A DNA stretch of 10,518 nt from Bacillota bacterium. Its GTDB lineage: Bacteria > Bacillota > Dethiobacteria > DTU022 > JAAZDR01. The notes under the pieces were generated by a model. It was not told where the DNA came from, did no database searches, and saw only the letters and a list, made by a program, of their open reading frames with translations. A program made the translations under genes and the position numbers. Of this stretch, positions 4,815 through 10,518 are shown piece after piece; positions within the stretch are counted from its first letter, which is position 1, and each line of letters starts with the position of its first letter. Where the stretch lies: assembly GCA_012512705.1 (NCBI GenBank), contig JAAZDR010000314.1, positions 1 through 10,518 of the forward strand, read 5' to 3'.

Positions 4815-6330
4815 CTATAACATCCCCCTTCCCGAGGAAGACGTCATAGCTTGTTAAGTCAGCCGGCATCTGGCTAAGGGCCGGTATTCCCGGGCTAAGG
4901 GGCATTGGAGGAAGCTCAGGCATATCAGCGTAAAGACGACGATGAAGGTTGCGTAGACTGTCCGCATCGGTGGCTCCATAGCGAAGGGCCTGACAGATAG
5001 TACCCAGGGCGCTTTCAAAGCCTGTCCTATCAGTGAGTTCGGCTAGTACCTTTAGGATCTTTCCCGTTTCTGCATTGGAGCACCCCATAAGGTACTGTTT
5101 CATAGTAGGCGGCATCATATCGTAAACCCCGGAGTATTTTAATGCACGCGGATGCATAGAAAGCTGCCTGAGATACGGAAACCAGTTCATGCTCTGTTGC
5201 TTGGTATCACCATATAACCTGGGGTGTCTTACTATCTCACGATAGTTTTCATCCAGCACTATAACGAGGGATGAGGTCAGTTTCAGGTTAACTATAGTAT
5301 TTGCATGTCTTGGCGAAACCGAGTATTCGTGCATTTCTTTATTCAAGTAGAACTTACCCCAATTATTAGTAGTCACAGTCTTTTTACCACTCTGATCGAA
5401 TTCAATTTCGGGTAATGGGTGGCAGTGCTTTAAGTCTTCCAGAAACAACTCTTCAATGGTTTCATTGTGGCGATAATGCTCTCTAAGAGCGTCTTCTTCA
5501 CACAGTTGGAGTAATTCTTTATTGAAATCCACAAGCGAAAGAAAGCGTGGTAATGGAACAAGAAGGTTTTTTCGGTGATAACCGACTTTCTTCTCGACGC
5601 TCCCTTTTTCATGTCCTGCCCCAATATTTGTAAATAAGGCCTGAAAACAGTAATGCTCTCGGAAACGGTTGAATCGCTCCGTCGTTTCACGGCCACTACC
5701 CTTAATTACCTTTGTTACGATGGTTTTAGTATTATCAAACCATATTTCCTGAGGTACAGCCCTGATATGCGTGAAGATAGCAACCAATCCTTCTAAAAGG
5801 CATTCCATGTTTTCTCCATAGAATAATTGCAGGTAGCCTTTATTACTGTAAGGGAACGATACATCAAGGTATTTCCCAGTTTTCCGTGTGCCATTTTCAT
5901 AAAAGTCAGCCGTACCAAAATCAGCTTGCATCTCACCCGGATGATGCTCTAGGGGAAGGTAGCCAACCTTAGCTTGACTGAAAATCTCCTTATGCCTCTT
6001 GGCATAATACGTCGCAACCGTTCGGTATGAGCAGTTAAATCCGGGACATTCCTTCTTCAGGCGATTGAATACCCTCTGGGCGGTGTGGCGCTGCTTCCGC
6101 GGGGCCTGTTTATCTTCTATAAGCCACTCATCGATTGTCGGCTTGTAGGGATCCAGCTTTGGGCATAAGCGTCTTTCCGGCTTGGGTGGCGGTTCATTAA
6201 AGTCATCCATATCAACATACTTCTGAACAGTCTTCCAGTCTAACCCTAGTGTTCTGGCTATGTGGGAAATCTTCTCTCCTTCCGCAAAATATCGGTGTCT
6301 GATATCATGTACCTTGTCCATTGTAAGCAT
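4807..6330 (-). CDS. istA: IS21-family transposase IstA
   Basis: 507 residues, full length. The N-terminus has a helix-turn-helix (ISHIARTLGLDWKTVQKYV, about residues 21-39). The rve integrase core has D137 in EMQADFGTADF, D199 in EIWFDNTK and E246 in KGSVEKKVGYHR, the DDE triad of IS21. A C-terminal beta-rich region (NNWGKFYLNKEMHEYSVSPR onward) fits the Mu-transposase-type C-terminal domain. The ATG at 6330 is preceded by AAGGAGG at eight bases, half of which is locked in a 9-bp hairpin at 6342-6368. It catalyses cut and strand transfer together with IstB. No premature stop or missing catalytic residue is seen, so the element may still be active. Confidence 0.95.
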   Translation of the reverse strand: MLTMDKVHDIRHRYFAEGEKISHIARTLGLDWKTVQKYVDMDDFNEPPPKPERRLCPKLDPYKPTIDEWLIEDKQAPRKQRHTAQRVFNRLKKECPGFNCSYRTVATYYAKRHKEIFSQAKVGYLPLEHHPGEMQADFGTADFYENGTRKTGKYLDVSFPYSNKGYLQLFYGENMECLLEGLVAIFTHIRAVPQEIWFDNTKTIVTKVIKGSGRETTERFNRFREHYCFQALFTNIGAGHEKGSVEKKVGYHRKNLLVPLPRFLSLVDFNKELLQLCEEDALREHYRHNETIEELFLEDLKHCHPLPEIEFDQSGKKTVTTNNWGKFYLNKEMHEYSVSPRHANTIVNLKLTSSLVIVLDENYREIVRHPRLYGDTKQQSMNWFPYLRQLSMHPRALKYSGVYDMMPPTMKQYLMGCSNAETGKILKVLAELTDRTGFESALGTICQALRYGATDADSLRNLHRRLYADMPELPPMPLSPGIPALSQMPADLTSYDVFLGKGDVIDA

Positions 6331-6341
6331 TCTCCTTTCCT

Positions 6342-6368
6342 CCTTGTATTCTCAAGTCAAATACAAGG
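6342..6368 (-). promoter_or_regulatory. istA leader hairpin overlapping the ribosome binding site
   Basis: On the coding strand CCTTGTATT (6368-6360), nine loop bases and AATACAAGG (6350-6342) form a perfect 9-bp inverted repeat. The 3' arm covers the first four bases of the AAGGAGG ribosome binding site (6345-6339) of istA. Folding would hide the site. Such structures in other insertion sequences limit transposase translation from read-through transcripts; here the role is inferred. Confidence 0.6.
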
Positions 6369-6384
6369 ATATGGGTTCGGGTTT

Positions 6385-6476
6385 ATGCCTGCAATGGACT
6401 CTTGCAATATTGTGGAATTTCCAGTTGCAAAACTATGGAATTCTCACTTGCAACTTTCTCCACTTTTATCTTGCAA
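6385..6476 (-). repeat. IS21 right-end array of four 23-bp units
   Basis: Read on the minus strand, TTGCAA begins four units at 6476, 6453, 6430 and 6407, all exactly 23 bases apart. They mirror the left-end array unit by unit (for example TTCCATAGTT in unit 2 and TTCCACAATA in unit 3). The arrangement lies upstream of istA and could double as an operator for IstA. Confidence 0.8.
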
Positions 6477-6482
6477 CAAATA

Positions 6483-6489
6483 TCCAACA
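6483..6489 (+). repeat. IS21 target-site duplication, right copy (TCCAACA)
   Basis: Identical to 3510-3516 and directly adjacent to the last base of the element. Confidence 0.85.
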
Positions 6490-6742
6490 ACTGAAAGTTG
6501 TCAACCCCCAAACTGTAATCATTGAAATCTTGTAGAAGATCATAATCACTGGACATGTATTTAGGTATTCTGTTTTCTCTACTTATCCAACCGCCACCTG
6601 GGGTTTTCATCCACCCAACGGCGGTCTCTAGCCGACTTAGAGGCTCACTAATGACCGGTAACGAAGCCTCTTGCCTTTCAAAAGCGTGGGCTCTACCGAA
6701 CATCAATAACGCTACGAACAAGACGAAAAGCATTTTCTTCAC
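6483..6742 (-). pseudogene. Secreted hypothetical protein split by IS21 (5' fragment with signal peptide)
   Basis: First 86 codons of the gene completed at 2978-3509. The GTG at 6742 is the likely start: AGGGGAG lies seven bases upstream, and the product then begins as a signal peptide, MKKMLFVLFVALLMFGRAHA, with an A-H-A cleavage site at about residue 20. A longer frame exists to an ATG at 6796 but would put a basic tail before the signal peptide. The mature part contains ETAVGWMKTPGGGWISRENR and SSDYDLLQDFNDYSLG. Past the insertion the frame runs on into IS21 to a stop at 6383, so a hybrid secreted peptide could still be made. The whole protein would be 263 residues, exported, with no recognised domain. 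Confidence 0.75.
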
Positions 6743-7330
6743 GGTACGTCTCCCCTTTTTTCTGATATTTTCTTTTTTTCTCTCAATAAGTGACATTAGC
6801 TTTTTGGTTGGGGGATCCTGCCAGGTAGCTCAAAACCAACCCGGTACTTCCCAATTTCCCTACTGCTCTCGCATATCTAAGTGGAACACTTGCTCATACA
6901 TTTGGGATAAAGACTACAAGTTCCTTGTGCGTAAGAAGTCCATTGGAATAATAACGAAACAAATAACACGTTCCGGGTCGGGTAATTACAGGTCTGGACA
7001 CCGCTGCGGTCTCAGCCCCCATGACTACTATGCATGCTGTACAAGCACTCGCCTTTTCTGTGGGGTCCTATTCTTCGCTTTCGTCATCAGCCCAATCATA
7101 GGAGGGATATTCGTGCCATTCAAGAACCCGCGAGGATACCGCAAACACATGCGAGAGCACTCTGCATAACCAACGTGGATGAAAACCCAAACATACATCC
7201 GATAGACCCGCATCTAGACCAGCGAAAAAGAGCTAAACGGTCCCATCTGCTGAAAAGGATTCTTTCACATGGTGCCTAACGAGGCATAACAGATCGCCAG
7301 AAAATCTAAGGCATAGGTGATCGATACTCG
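6743..7330. other. Long intergenic stretch, mostly featureless
   Basis: About 590 bases with no convincing gene. On the plus strand, the frame ending at 7167-7169 encodes a hydrophobic segment LFCGVLFFAFVISPIIGG followed by a basic tail (PFKNPRGYRKHMREHSA). It has no start codon or ribosome binding site nearby, so it may be the end of a decayed small membrane protein. A short hairpin, TGCCTAACGAGGCA (7273-7286), lies just downstream of the ankyrin gene but has no T tract. Overlapping ORFs on both strands do not look coding. Confidence 0.35.
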
Positions 7331-8350
7331 CTAAAGCCCTTCGCTCTGTAATCTCTCCGATTCACCTGTGAGCCACTGATATGTCTGGAAAAGGGAAATC
7401 TCGCTAGCCTCCATGAGGTCCATAGTGCCAAGGAATATTCTCATGTAGATCGTAGGCGTATAAGGTCCAATGTCCCTCAGCGGGGCAATTCTTGCCTTGA
7501 ATACGTAATCTGGGTCTGGCTGGAGCATCTGCTTGACTACCAAGTATCGAGACAGTCTTATCCGCGTTGGATAACTTACATTAGAGTGTAGGCTTGGTAG
7601 CACGTAAGCAGCCTCGAACTTAGATAGATCCACATTGGGGTTGGCGGATATGATACTAATGCCGGTATCCCATATTCCGTGTAGAGCACGCACAGTTGGT
7701 TGTAAACCAGGACCGTACAGAGTACCCGAAAGGATACTATTTATCGCCTCCTGTTGCGCTGCCCTTAGCCATTCTCCATGTTCACCAGGCTGATTTGCTT
7801 TGCAAGCGTTTTCTAATAACAAGTACATATCGCTATCCCTGACAGCCTGGTTATGTTTTGCATAATCGAAAGCCGTCCCGCCGTCATCGGATTTGAGCTT
7901 ACCATCGGCTCCCTCTTCTATTAAAACCCTGATAACCTCGGGATTATCATTGTATCTGACAGCGACCATTAGCGGCGTCCAACCAACGTCGTCTTTCGCA
8001 TTCACCTCAGCGCCTGCCTCTACTAACGCCTTGATAACCTCGGGGTTACTATTCTCCGCTGCGGCCACCATCAGCGGTGTCCAATTACCCACATATTTCT
8101 CATTCACTCCGGCGCCTTCTGCTATTAACGCCTTGACAACCTCGGGGTCGTTACTAGATGCTGCAGCTACCAGCAGCGGTGTACAGCCAGCTTCTGTTCT
8201 CTCATTCACATCTGCGCCTGCTGCTATCAGATCACGCACCTCGCTCGCAGTCCACTGAGGATCAAAAGGCAGTAAGGAAGGAGCAGCCTCAGCAATCACA
8301 CAAGAAAACACAGCGAGCAGTACGATGCCCAACATCAATGTCCTCTTCAC
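7331..8350 (-). CDS. Secreted ankyrin-repeat protein with an unknown C-terminal domain
   Basis: 339 residues. GTG start at 8350, with GGAG eight bases upstream. Residues 1-23 form a signal peptide (basic MKRT, hydrophobic LMLGIVLLAVFSCVIA, cleavage near AEAA), so the protein is probably exported. About residues 36-185 are four ankyrin repeats with typical GADVN-R---G-TPLLVAA patterns; three carry DPEV or NPEV at residues 68-71, 102-105 and 136-139, a 34-residue period visible in DNA as CCTCGGG at 7936, 8038 and 8140 (102 bp apart). Ankyrin repeats bind proteins. The last 150 residues (from about 190) match no domain I recognise and end in LTGESERLQSEGL. The partner is unknown. The coding strand matches the broken secreted protein 590 bases downstream, but co-regulation is not shown. 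Confidence 0.88.
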   Translation of the reverse strand: MKRTLMLGIVLLAVFSCVIAEAAPSLLPFDPQWTASEVRDLIAAGADVNERTEAGCTPLLVAAASSNDPEVVKALIAEGAGVNEKYVGNWTPLMVAAAENSNPEVIKALVEAGAEVNAKDDVGWTPLMVAVRYNDNPEVIRVLIEEGADGKLKSDDGGTAFDYAKHNQAVRDSDMYLLLENACKANQPGEHGEWLRAAQQEAINSILSGTLYGPGLQPTVRALHGIWDTGISIISANPNVDLSKFEAAYVLPSLHSNVSYPTRIRLSRYLVVKQMLQPDPDYVFKARIAPLRDIGPYTPTIYMRIFLGTMDLMEASEISLFQTYQWLTGESERLQSEGL

Positions 8351-8872
8351 TATTATCTCTCCTTTTGCAGAGACTAAGGCACTTCATCAAAAATCTGAGT
8401 AAACAGTAAGATCCGTCACTTTCCCTTCAATGGTTCTTTGTCCAGACTCTTCTATCTTGGATTCTCTATTAATTCAATCATTCTTAACCCTGGCTAGACG
8501 TTGCTTCTAGATTCCCACCCAACCTTCGGGGTGATTTTTGAAATTCCAGCGGCGTCCGGAGCAGTTATAGTCTCTATGCTCCCGTTTTTGAAGCTCATAG
8601 AAATTTATCGCATAAAACGATCTAGTTATCCCACCACAATATGCTTTCTATATTCTCCCTCACTATCCTCCATATGTAAATGCGTGTCTCTTTCCAATTC
8701 CACGCGTTATTTCGACACATTGCATCTTTATGAGTCAGGCAATGCGACCTCTGTCAGCTGCAATATGTTTGCAAACACACATCGACAGAGAGCGCCTGCA
8801 GCCCACTGGCGCATGTACAGACTGCTATGGCCCAACCACACTATAATACCCCTTATTGTGTATCTAAATGTA
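8351..8872. other. Intergenic region between divergent ankyrin and excisionase genes
   Basis: No full gene is supported. On the minus strand 8387-8473 is a stop-to-stop frame of 28 codons plus stop, reading IEESGQRTIEGKVTDLTVYS near its end. It lies 36 bases before the ankyrin GTG and looks like the tail of an upstream, decayed gene. The plus-strand frame open from 8501 into the excisionase gene has no start signal and unlikely composition, so it is not called. A weak CACCC/GGGTG hairpin followed by ATTTTT lies at 8516-8538. Confidence 0.3.
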
Positions 8873-8901
8873 TTGACATGCTTAAGAATGCATAGTAGAA
8901 T
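8873..8901 (+). promoter_or_regulatory. Putative sigma-A promoter for the excisionase/integrase operon
   Basis: A perfect TTGACA (8873-8878), a 17-base spacer and TAGAAT (8896-8901, five of six) precede the excisionase-like gene. The predicted start near 8908 coincides with its GGAGG at 8908-8912, so the leader would be very short. Confidence 0.55.
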
Positions 8902-8920
8902 ATTAGCGGAGGTGGTAGGC

Positions 8921-9097
8921 ATGGACGGAGAATGGCCCGAGGTAATGAGCGGACCGGAAGCTGCTCGATATCTGCGGATTGACATCCGGACTCTATGGAA
9001 GCTACTCGCGGAAGGCAAGCTTCGGGGTGCAAAAGCGGGAAGAGTGTGGCGAATTGCTAAGAGTGAATTGGACCGATTCCTGAAAGGAGGAAACTAA
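8921..9097 (+). CDS. Excisionase-like HTH DNA-binding protein
   Basis: 58 residues. The ATG at 8921 follows GGAGG (8908-8912) by eight bases; the frame is open further upstream but no earlier start has a ribosome binding site. The sequence is a single winged-helix/MerR-like HTH domain of the excisionase (SinI/AlpA/Xis, HTH_17) type: VMSGPEAARYLRIDIRTLWK, then KLLAEGKLRGAKAGRVWRIA and a C-terminal ELDRFL. In that family the protein bends DNA at att sites and biases the integrase toward excision, or activates transcription. It ends two bases before the integrase ATG, and the integrase ribosome binding site lies inside its last codons, so the two are co-translated. It may equally be a regulator of the integrase. 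Confidence 0.82.
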   Translation: MDGEWPEVMSGPEAARYLRIDIRTLWKLLAEGKLRGAKAGRVWRIAKSELDRFLKGGN

Positions 9098-9099
9098 AC

Positions 9100-10263
9100 A
9101 TGAAGGGCTCTATCGAGAAGCGCGGAAACTCCTGGAGACTTAGCGTCTATCTCGGTAAGGATCCTGTTACAGGCAAGGAAAGACGACTACGAAAAACCGT
9201 TAGAGGCTCCAAGAAAGACGCGCAAAAGGAGCTGCGTGACCTACTACATAGTATCGACAATGGAACCTTCGTTCAGCCTACGAAGATGACCGTTGAGCAG
9301 TACTTAGAGCAGTGGTTGAAGATGCACAAGCCAAACATCGAGCCGACCACTCACGACTGGTATGTTATGGTATGCCGCAAGCACATAGCCCCCCATCTGG
9401 GGCAGATACAGCTTCAGAAACTTACACCGCTCGCAATTCAGAAGTTCTACGCGCGCAAGCTGGTAGCGGGCCGTCTTGACGGTAAAGGCAAATCTCTCTC
9501 CCCTAATACTGTGCGCCATATTCACAGCGTCCTGCGTAAGGCGCTGAATGTTGCCGTAAAGCTGCAGCTGATTCCTCGAAACCCCTGTGACGCAGTTGAG
9601 CCACCCAAAGCCGTGAAGAAGGAAGCCAGCTATTGGACACCCGAGGAAGCAGCGAAGTTCCTAAAGGCGATTAAGGGAGACAGGTTATATGCACTGTTCT
9701 ACACAGCGTTGGCGACTGGACTACGTCGTGGCGAGCTGCTCGGTTTACAGTGGGAAGATACAGACTTTCACAATAAGTCACTGACCGTACGGCGAGTTAT
9801 TGTGAGAAGGAGTAAAGGTACCGTCATTAAGAAGCCAAAGACAGAAAAAAGCAGAGCAACAATTAGCCTCTCTTCCGGTGCCGTAGAGGTTCTGAAGAAG
9901 CACAAGGCGCAGCAAGCACAGGAACGCCTCGCCATGGGCGACCAGTACCACAAAACGGGCTTCGTGTTCACGACCTTTGAAGGCAAACCTTTGGAACCAA
10001 CCTACATAAGCGGTGACTACTTCCACAAGCTGATCGAAAAGGCGAAAGTCAAGAAGATAAACTTCCACGCCCTGCGCCATACACACGCTACCATCCTTGC
10101 AAGCCAAGGAGTTCCCTTGAAGGTAGTAAGCGAGAGGCTACGACATTCATCCGTAGCGATAACTGGTGACATCTACAGCCATGTGTTCACCGAAATGGAC
10201 CGTGAGGCTGCCGATTCTTTCGACGCTGCTATGCAGGCAGTGAAGGAGCGGAAACATGCGTGA
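9100..10263 (+). CDS. Tyrosine recombinase/integrase (site-specific, tRNA-adjacent)
   Basis: 387 residues, normal for a Tn916/ICE/phage-type integrase. The ATG at 9100 has AAAGGAGG nine bases upstream. Residues 1-55 form an AP2-like arm-binding domain (IEKRGNSWRLSVYLGKDPVTGKERR), residues about 63-152 the SAM-like core-binding domain, and about 178-375 the catalytic domain. Catalytic residues are visible: R209 in ATGLRRGELLGLQW, K247 in KKPKTEKSR, H323 and R326 in NFHALRHTH, H349 in LRHSS and nucleophile Y359 in DIYSHV. All are intact. It performs integration and excision by DNA strand exchange between att sites. It runs toward the tRNA-Leu gene 90 bases beyond its stop, which marks the likely integration site. 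Confidence 0.95.
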   Translation: MKGSIEKRGNSWRLSVYLGKDPVTGKERRLRKTVRGSKKDAQKELRDLLHSIDNGTFVQPTKMTVEQYLEQWLKMHKPNIEPTTHDWYVMVCRKHIAPHLGQIQLQKLTPLAIQKFYARKLVAGRLDGKGKSLSPNTVRHIHSVLRKALNVAVKLQLIPRNPCDAVEPPKAVKKEASYWTPEEAAKFLKAIKGDRLYALFYTALATGLRRGELLGLQWEDTDFHNKSLTVRRVIVRRSKGTVIKKPKTEKSRATISLSSGAVEVLKKHKAQQAQERLAMGDQYHKTGFVFTTFEGKPLEPTYISGDYFHKLIEKAKVKKINFHALRHTHATILASQGVPLKVVSERLRHSSVAITGDIYSHVFTEMDREAADSFDAAMQAVKERKHA

Positions 10264-10273
10264 TCTTAGACGT

Positions 10274-10295
10274 CGTTCCCAAATCCGTTCCCAAA
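10274..10295 (+). repeat. Tandem direct repeat CGTTCCCAAA, possible integrase arm sites
   Basis: CGTTCCCAAA occurs at 10274-10283 and 10286-10295, spaced 12 bases apart, in the 90-base gap between the integrase stop and the tRNA. Closely spaced direct repeats next to an att site are typical integrase arm-type binding sites; that role is inferred. Confidence 0.5.
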
Positions 10296-10353
10296 CAGGT
10301 GACAAGTGATGCTTATGACGATGGGACAAAACACAAAACCCCTGCTAAACAAA

Positions 10354-10380
10354 TGGTGCGAGAGGAGGGAGTCGAACCCT
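10354..10380. other. Candidate attachment site core at the tRNA-Leu 3' end
   Basis: The 3' end of tRNA-Leu (T arm to CCA) faces the integrase gene. Tyrosine integrases commonly recombine in this part of a tRNA gene and leave a direct copy at the far end of the element. Only one copy is present here, so the core and the element length cannot be fixed. Confidence 0.5.
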
Positions 10381-10438
10381 CACGGGGGTTGCCCACTAGA
10401 TCCTAAGTCTAGCGCGTCTGCCATTCCGCCACTCTCGC
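10354..10438 (-). tRNA. tRNA-Leu, anticodon UAG
   Basis: 85 nt including an encoded CCA. The acceptor stem is GCGAGAG with CTCTCGC, then discriminator A and CCA. The D arm is GCG-GAATGGCAGA-CGC. The anticodon stem is CTAGA/TCTAG around loop CTTAGGA, giving anticodon TAG (complement of 10403-10405). A long variable arm (TGGGCAACCCCCGT) is typical of class II tRNAs, and the T arm is GAGGG-TTCGACT-CCCTC. It reads CUA and probably other CUN leucine codons. The gene is intact although it lies next to an integrase, so any integration preserved the 3' sequence. Confidence 0.97.
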
Positions 10439-10518
10439 ACTTAATCCACGCGTGCTGTCGCGTGCTTATGGGGAGATTTTGCTGTTTGTGGTTGCCAAGC
10501 ACATTCGGCGCTTCAGGG

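Larger units (their letters stand above)
3517..6482 (-). mobile_element. IS21-family insertion sequence, 2966 bp, with a third gene
   Basis: The element carries istA and istB, overlapping by eight bases, plus a small third gene, all on the minus strand. It is bounded by the direct repeat TCCAACA. The ends are TGTTTTTTGCAAG on the left and TATTTGTTGCAAG on the complement of the right (11 of 13 identical). Each end continues into four TTGCAA-type units at exactly 23-bp spacing (starting 3523, 3546, 3569, 3592; mirrored at 6476, 6453, 6430, 6407), with the first unit six bases from each tip. Such multiple end repeats are characteristic of IS21. The length is above the usual 2.0-2.5 kb because of the third gene. 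It inserted into the secreted-protein gene. Confidence 0.92.

Noticed and set aside
7268..7290. GCCTAAC/GAGGC sequence resembling an integron attC core
   Set aside because: The matching GTTRRRY and second inner pair of an attC are absent, and no integron integrase or cassette array is present.
8516..8538. CACCC-loop-GGGTG hairpin with ATTTTT as an intrinsic terminator
   Set aside because: The stem is only five base pairs and no plus-strand gene lies upstream to be terminated.
8501..8920. Long N-terminal extension of the excisionase-like frame
   Set aside because: No start signal supports it, while the ATG at 8921 has a good ribosome binding site and yields a complete HTH protein; a promoter also lies inside the extension.
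9304..10329. Several minus-strand ORFs opposite the integrase
   Set aside because: All are shadows of the clearly coding integrase frame.

Overview
The window reads as an accessory, insertion-sequence-rich piece of a bacterial chromosome, most likely from a Bacillota (Firmicutes) member, perhaps a clostridial lineage. This is inferred from strong AGGAGG-type ribosome binding sites, a tRNA-Leu gene with an encoded CCA end, a Tn916/ICE-like tyrosine integrase preceded by a small excisionase-type protein, and the style of the IS66, IS3 and IS21 proteins. No core metabolic gene is present, so the assignment is tentative.

Left part (1-1985): the last 126 bases of an IS66-family element (transposase C-terminus plus the GTAAGCGTC-type terminal repeat) abut a hypothetical gene whose 5' end is missing. 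A complete-looking IS3-family element (about 468-1745, orfA and orfB on the minus strand) has split that gene; the 3' part resumes at about 1750 and carries an R-x4-H motif resembling HEPN RNase active sites. In the IS3 element orfB lies in the +1 rather than the canonical -1 register relative to orfA, with a run of nine A at the junction.

Middle (2282-6742): a stand-alone PD-(D/E)xK nuclease-like protein is followed by a secreted protein gene split by a 2966-bp IS21-family element (3517-6482). The element is flanked by a perfect 7-bp target duplication (TCCAACA). Removing the element and one duplication copy restores a single 263-codon frame with an N-terminal signal peptide. The element has istA and istB, a third small downstream gene, four TTGCAA-type units at exactly 23-bp spacing at each end, and a leader hairpin that overlaps the istA ribosome binding site.

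Right part (6743-10518): a largely empty stretch is followed by a secreted ankyrin-repeat protein on the minus strand. Then come a promoter, an excisionase-like gene and a tyrosine integrase on the plus strand, two 12-bp-spaced direct repeats, and tRNA-Leu(UAG) on the minus strand with its 3' end facing the integrase. This is the usual arrangement of an element integrated at a tRNA 3' end. The right-hand boundary of the island is therefore probably inside or at the tRNA gene near 10354, and everything to its left is probably cargo, or later insertions into cargo. The other boundary is outside the window.

No CRISPR array, rRNA or classical defence operon is visible. The most informative observations are the two reconstructable broken genes and the architecture of the IS21 element.
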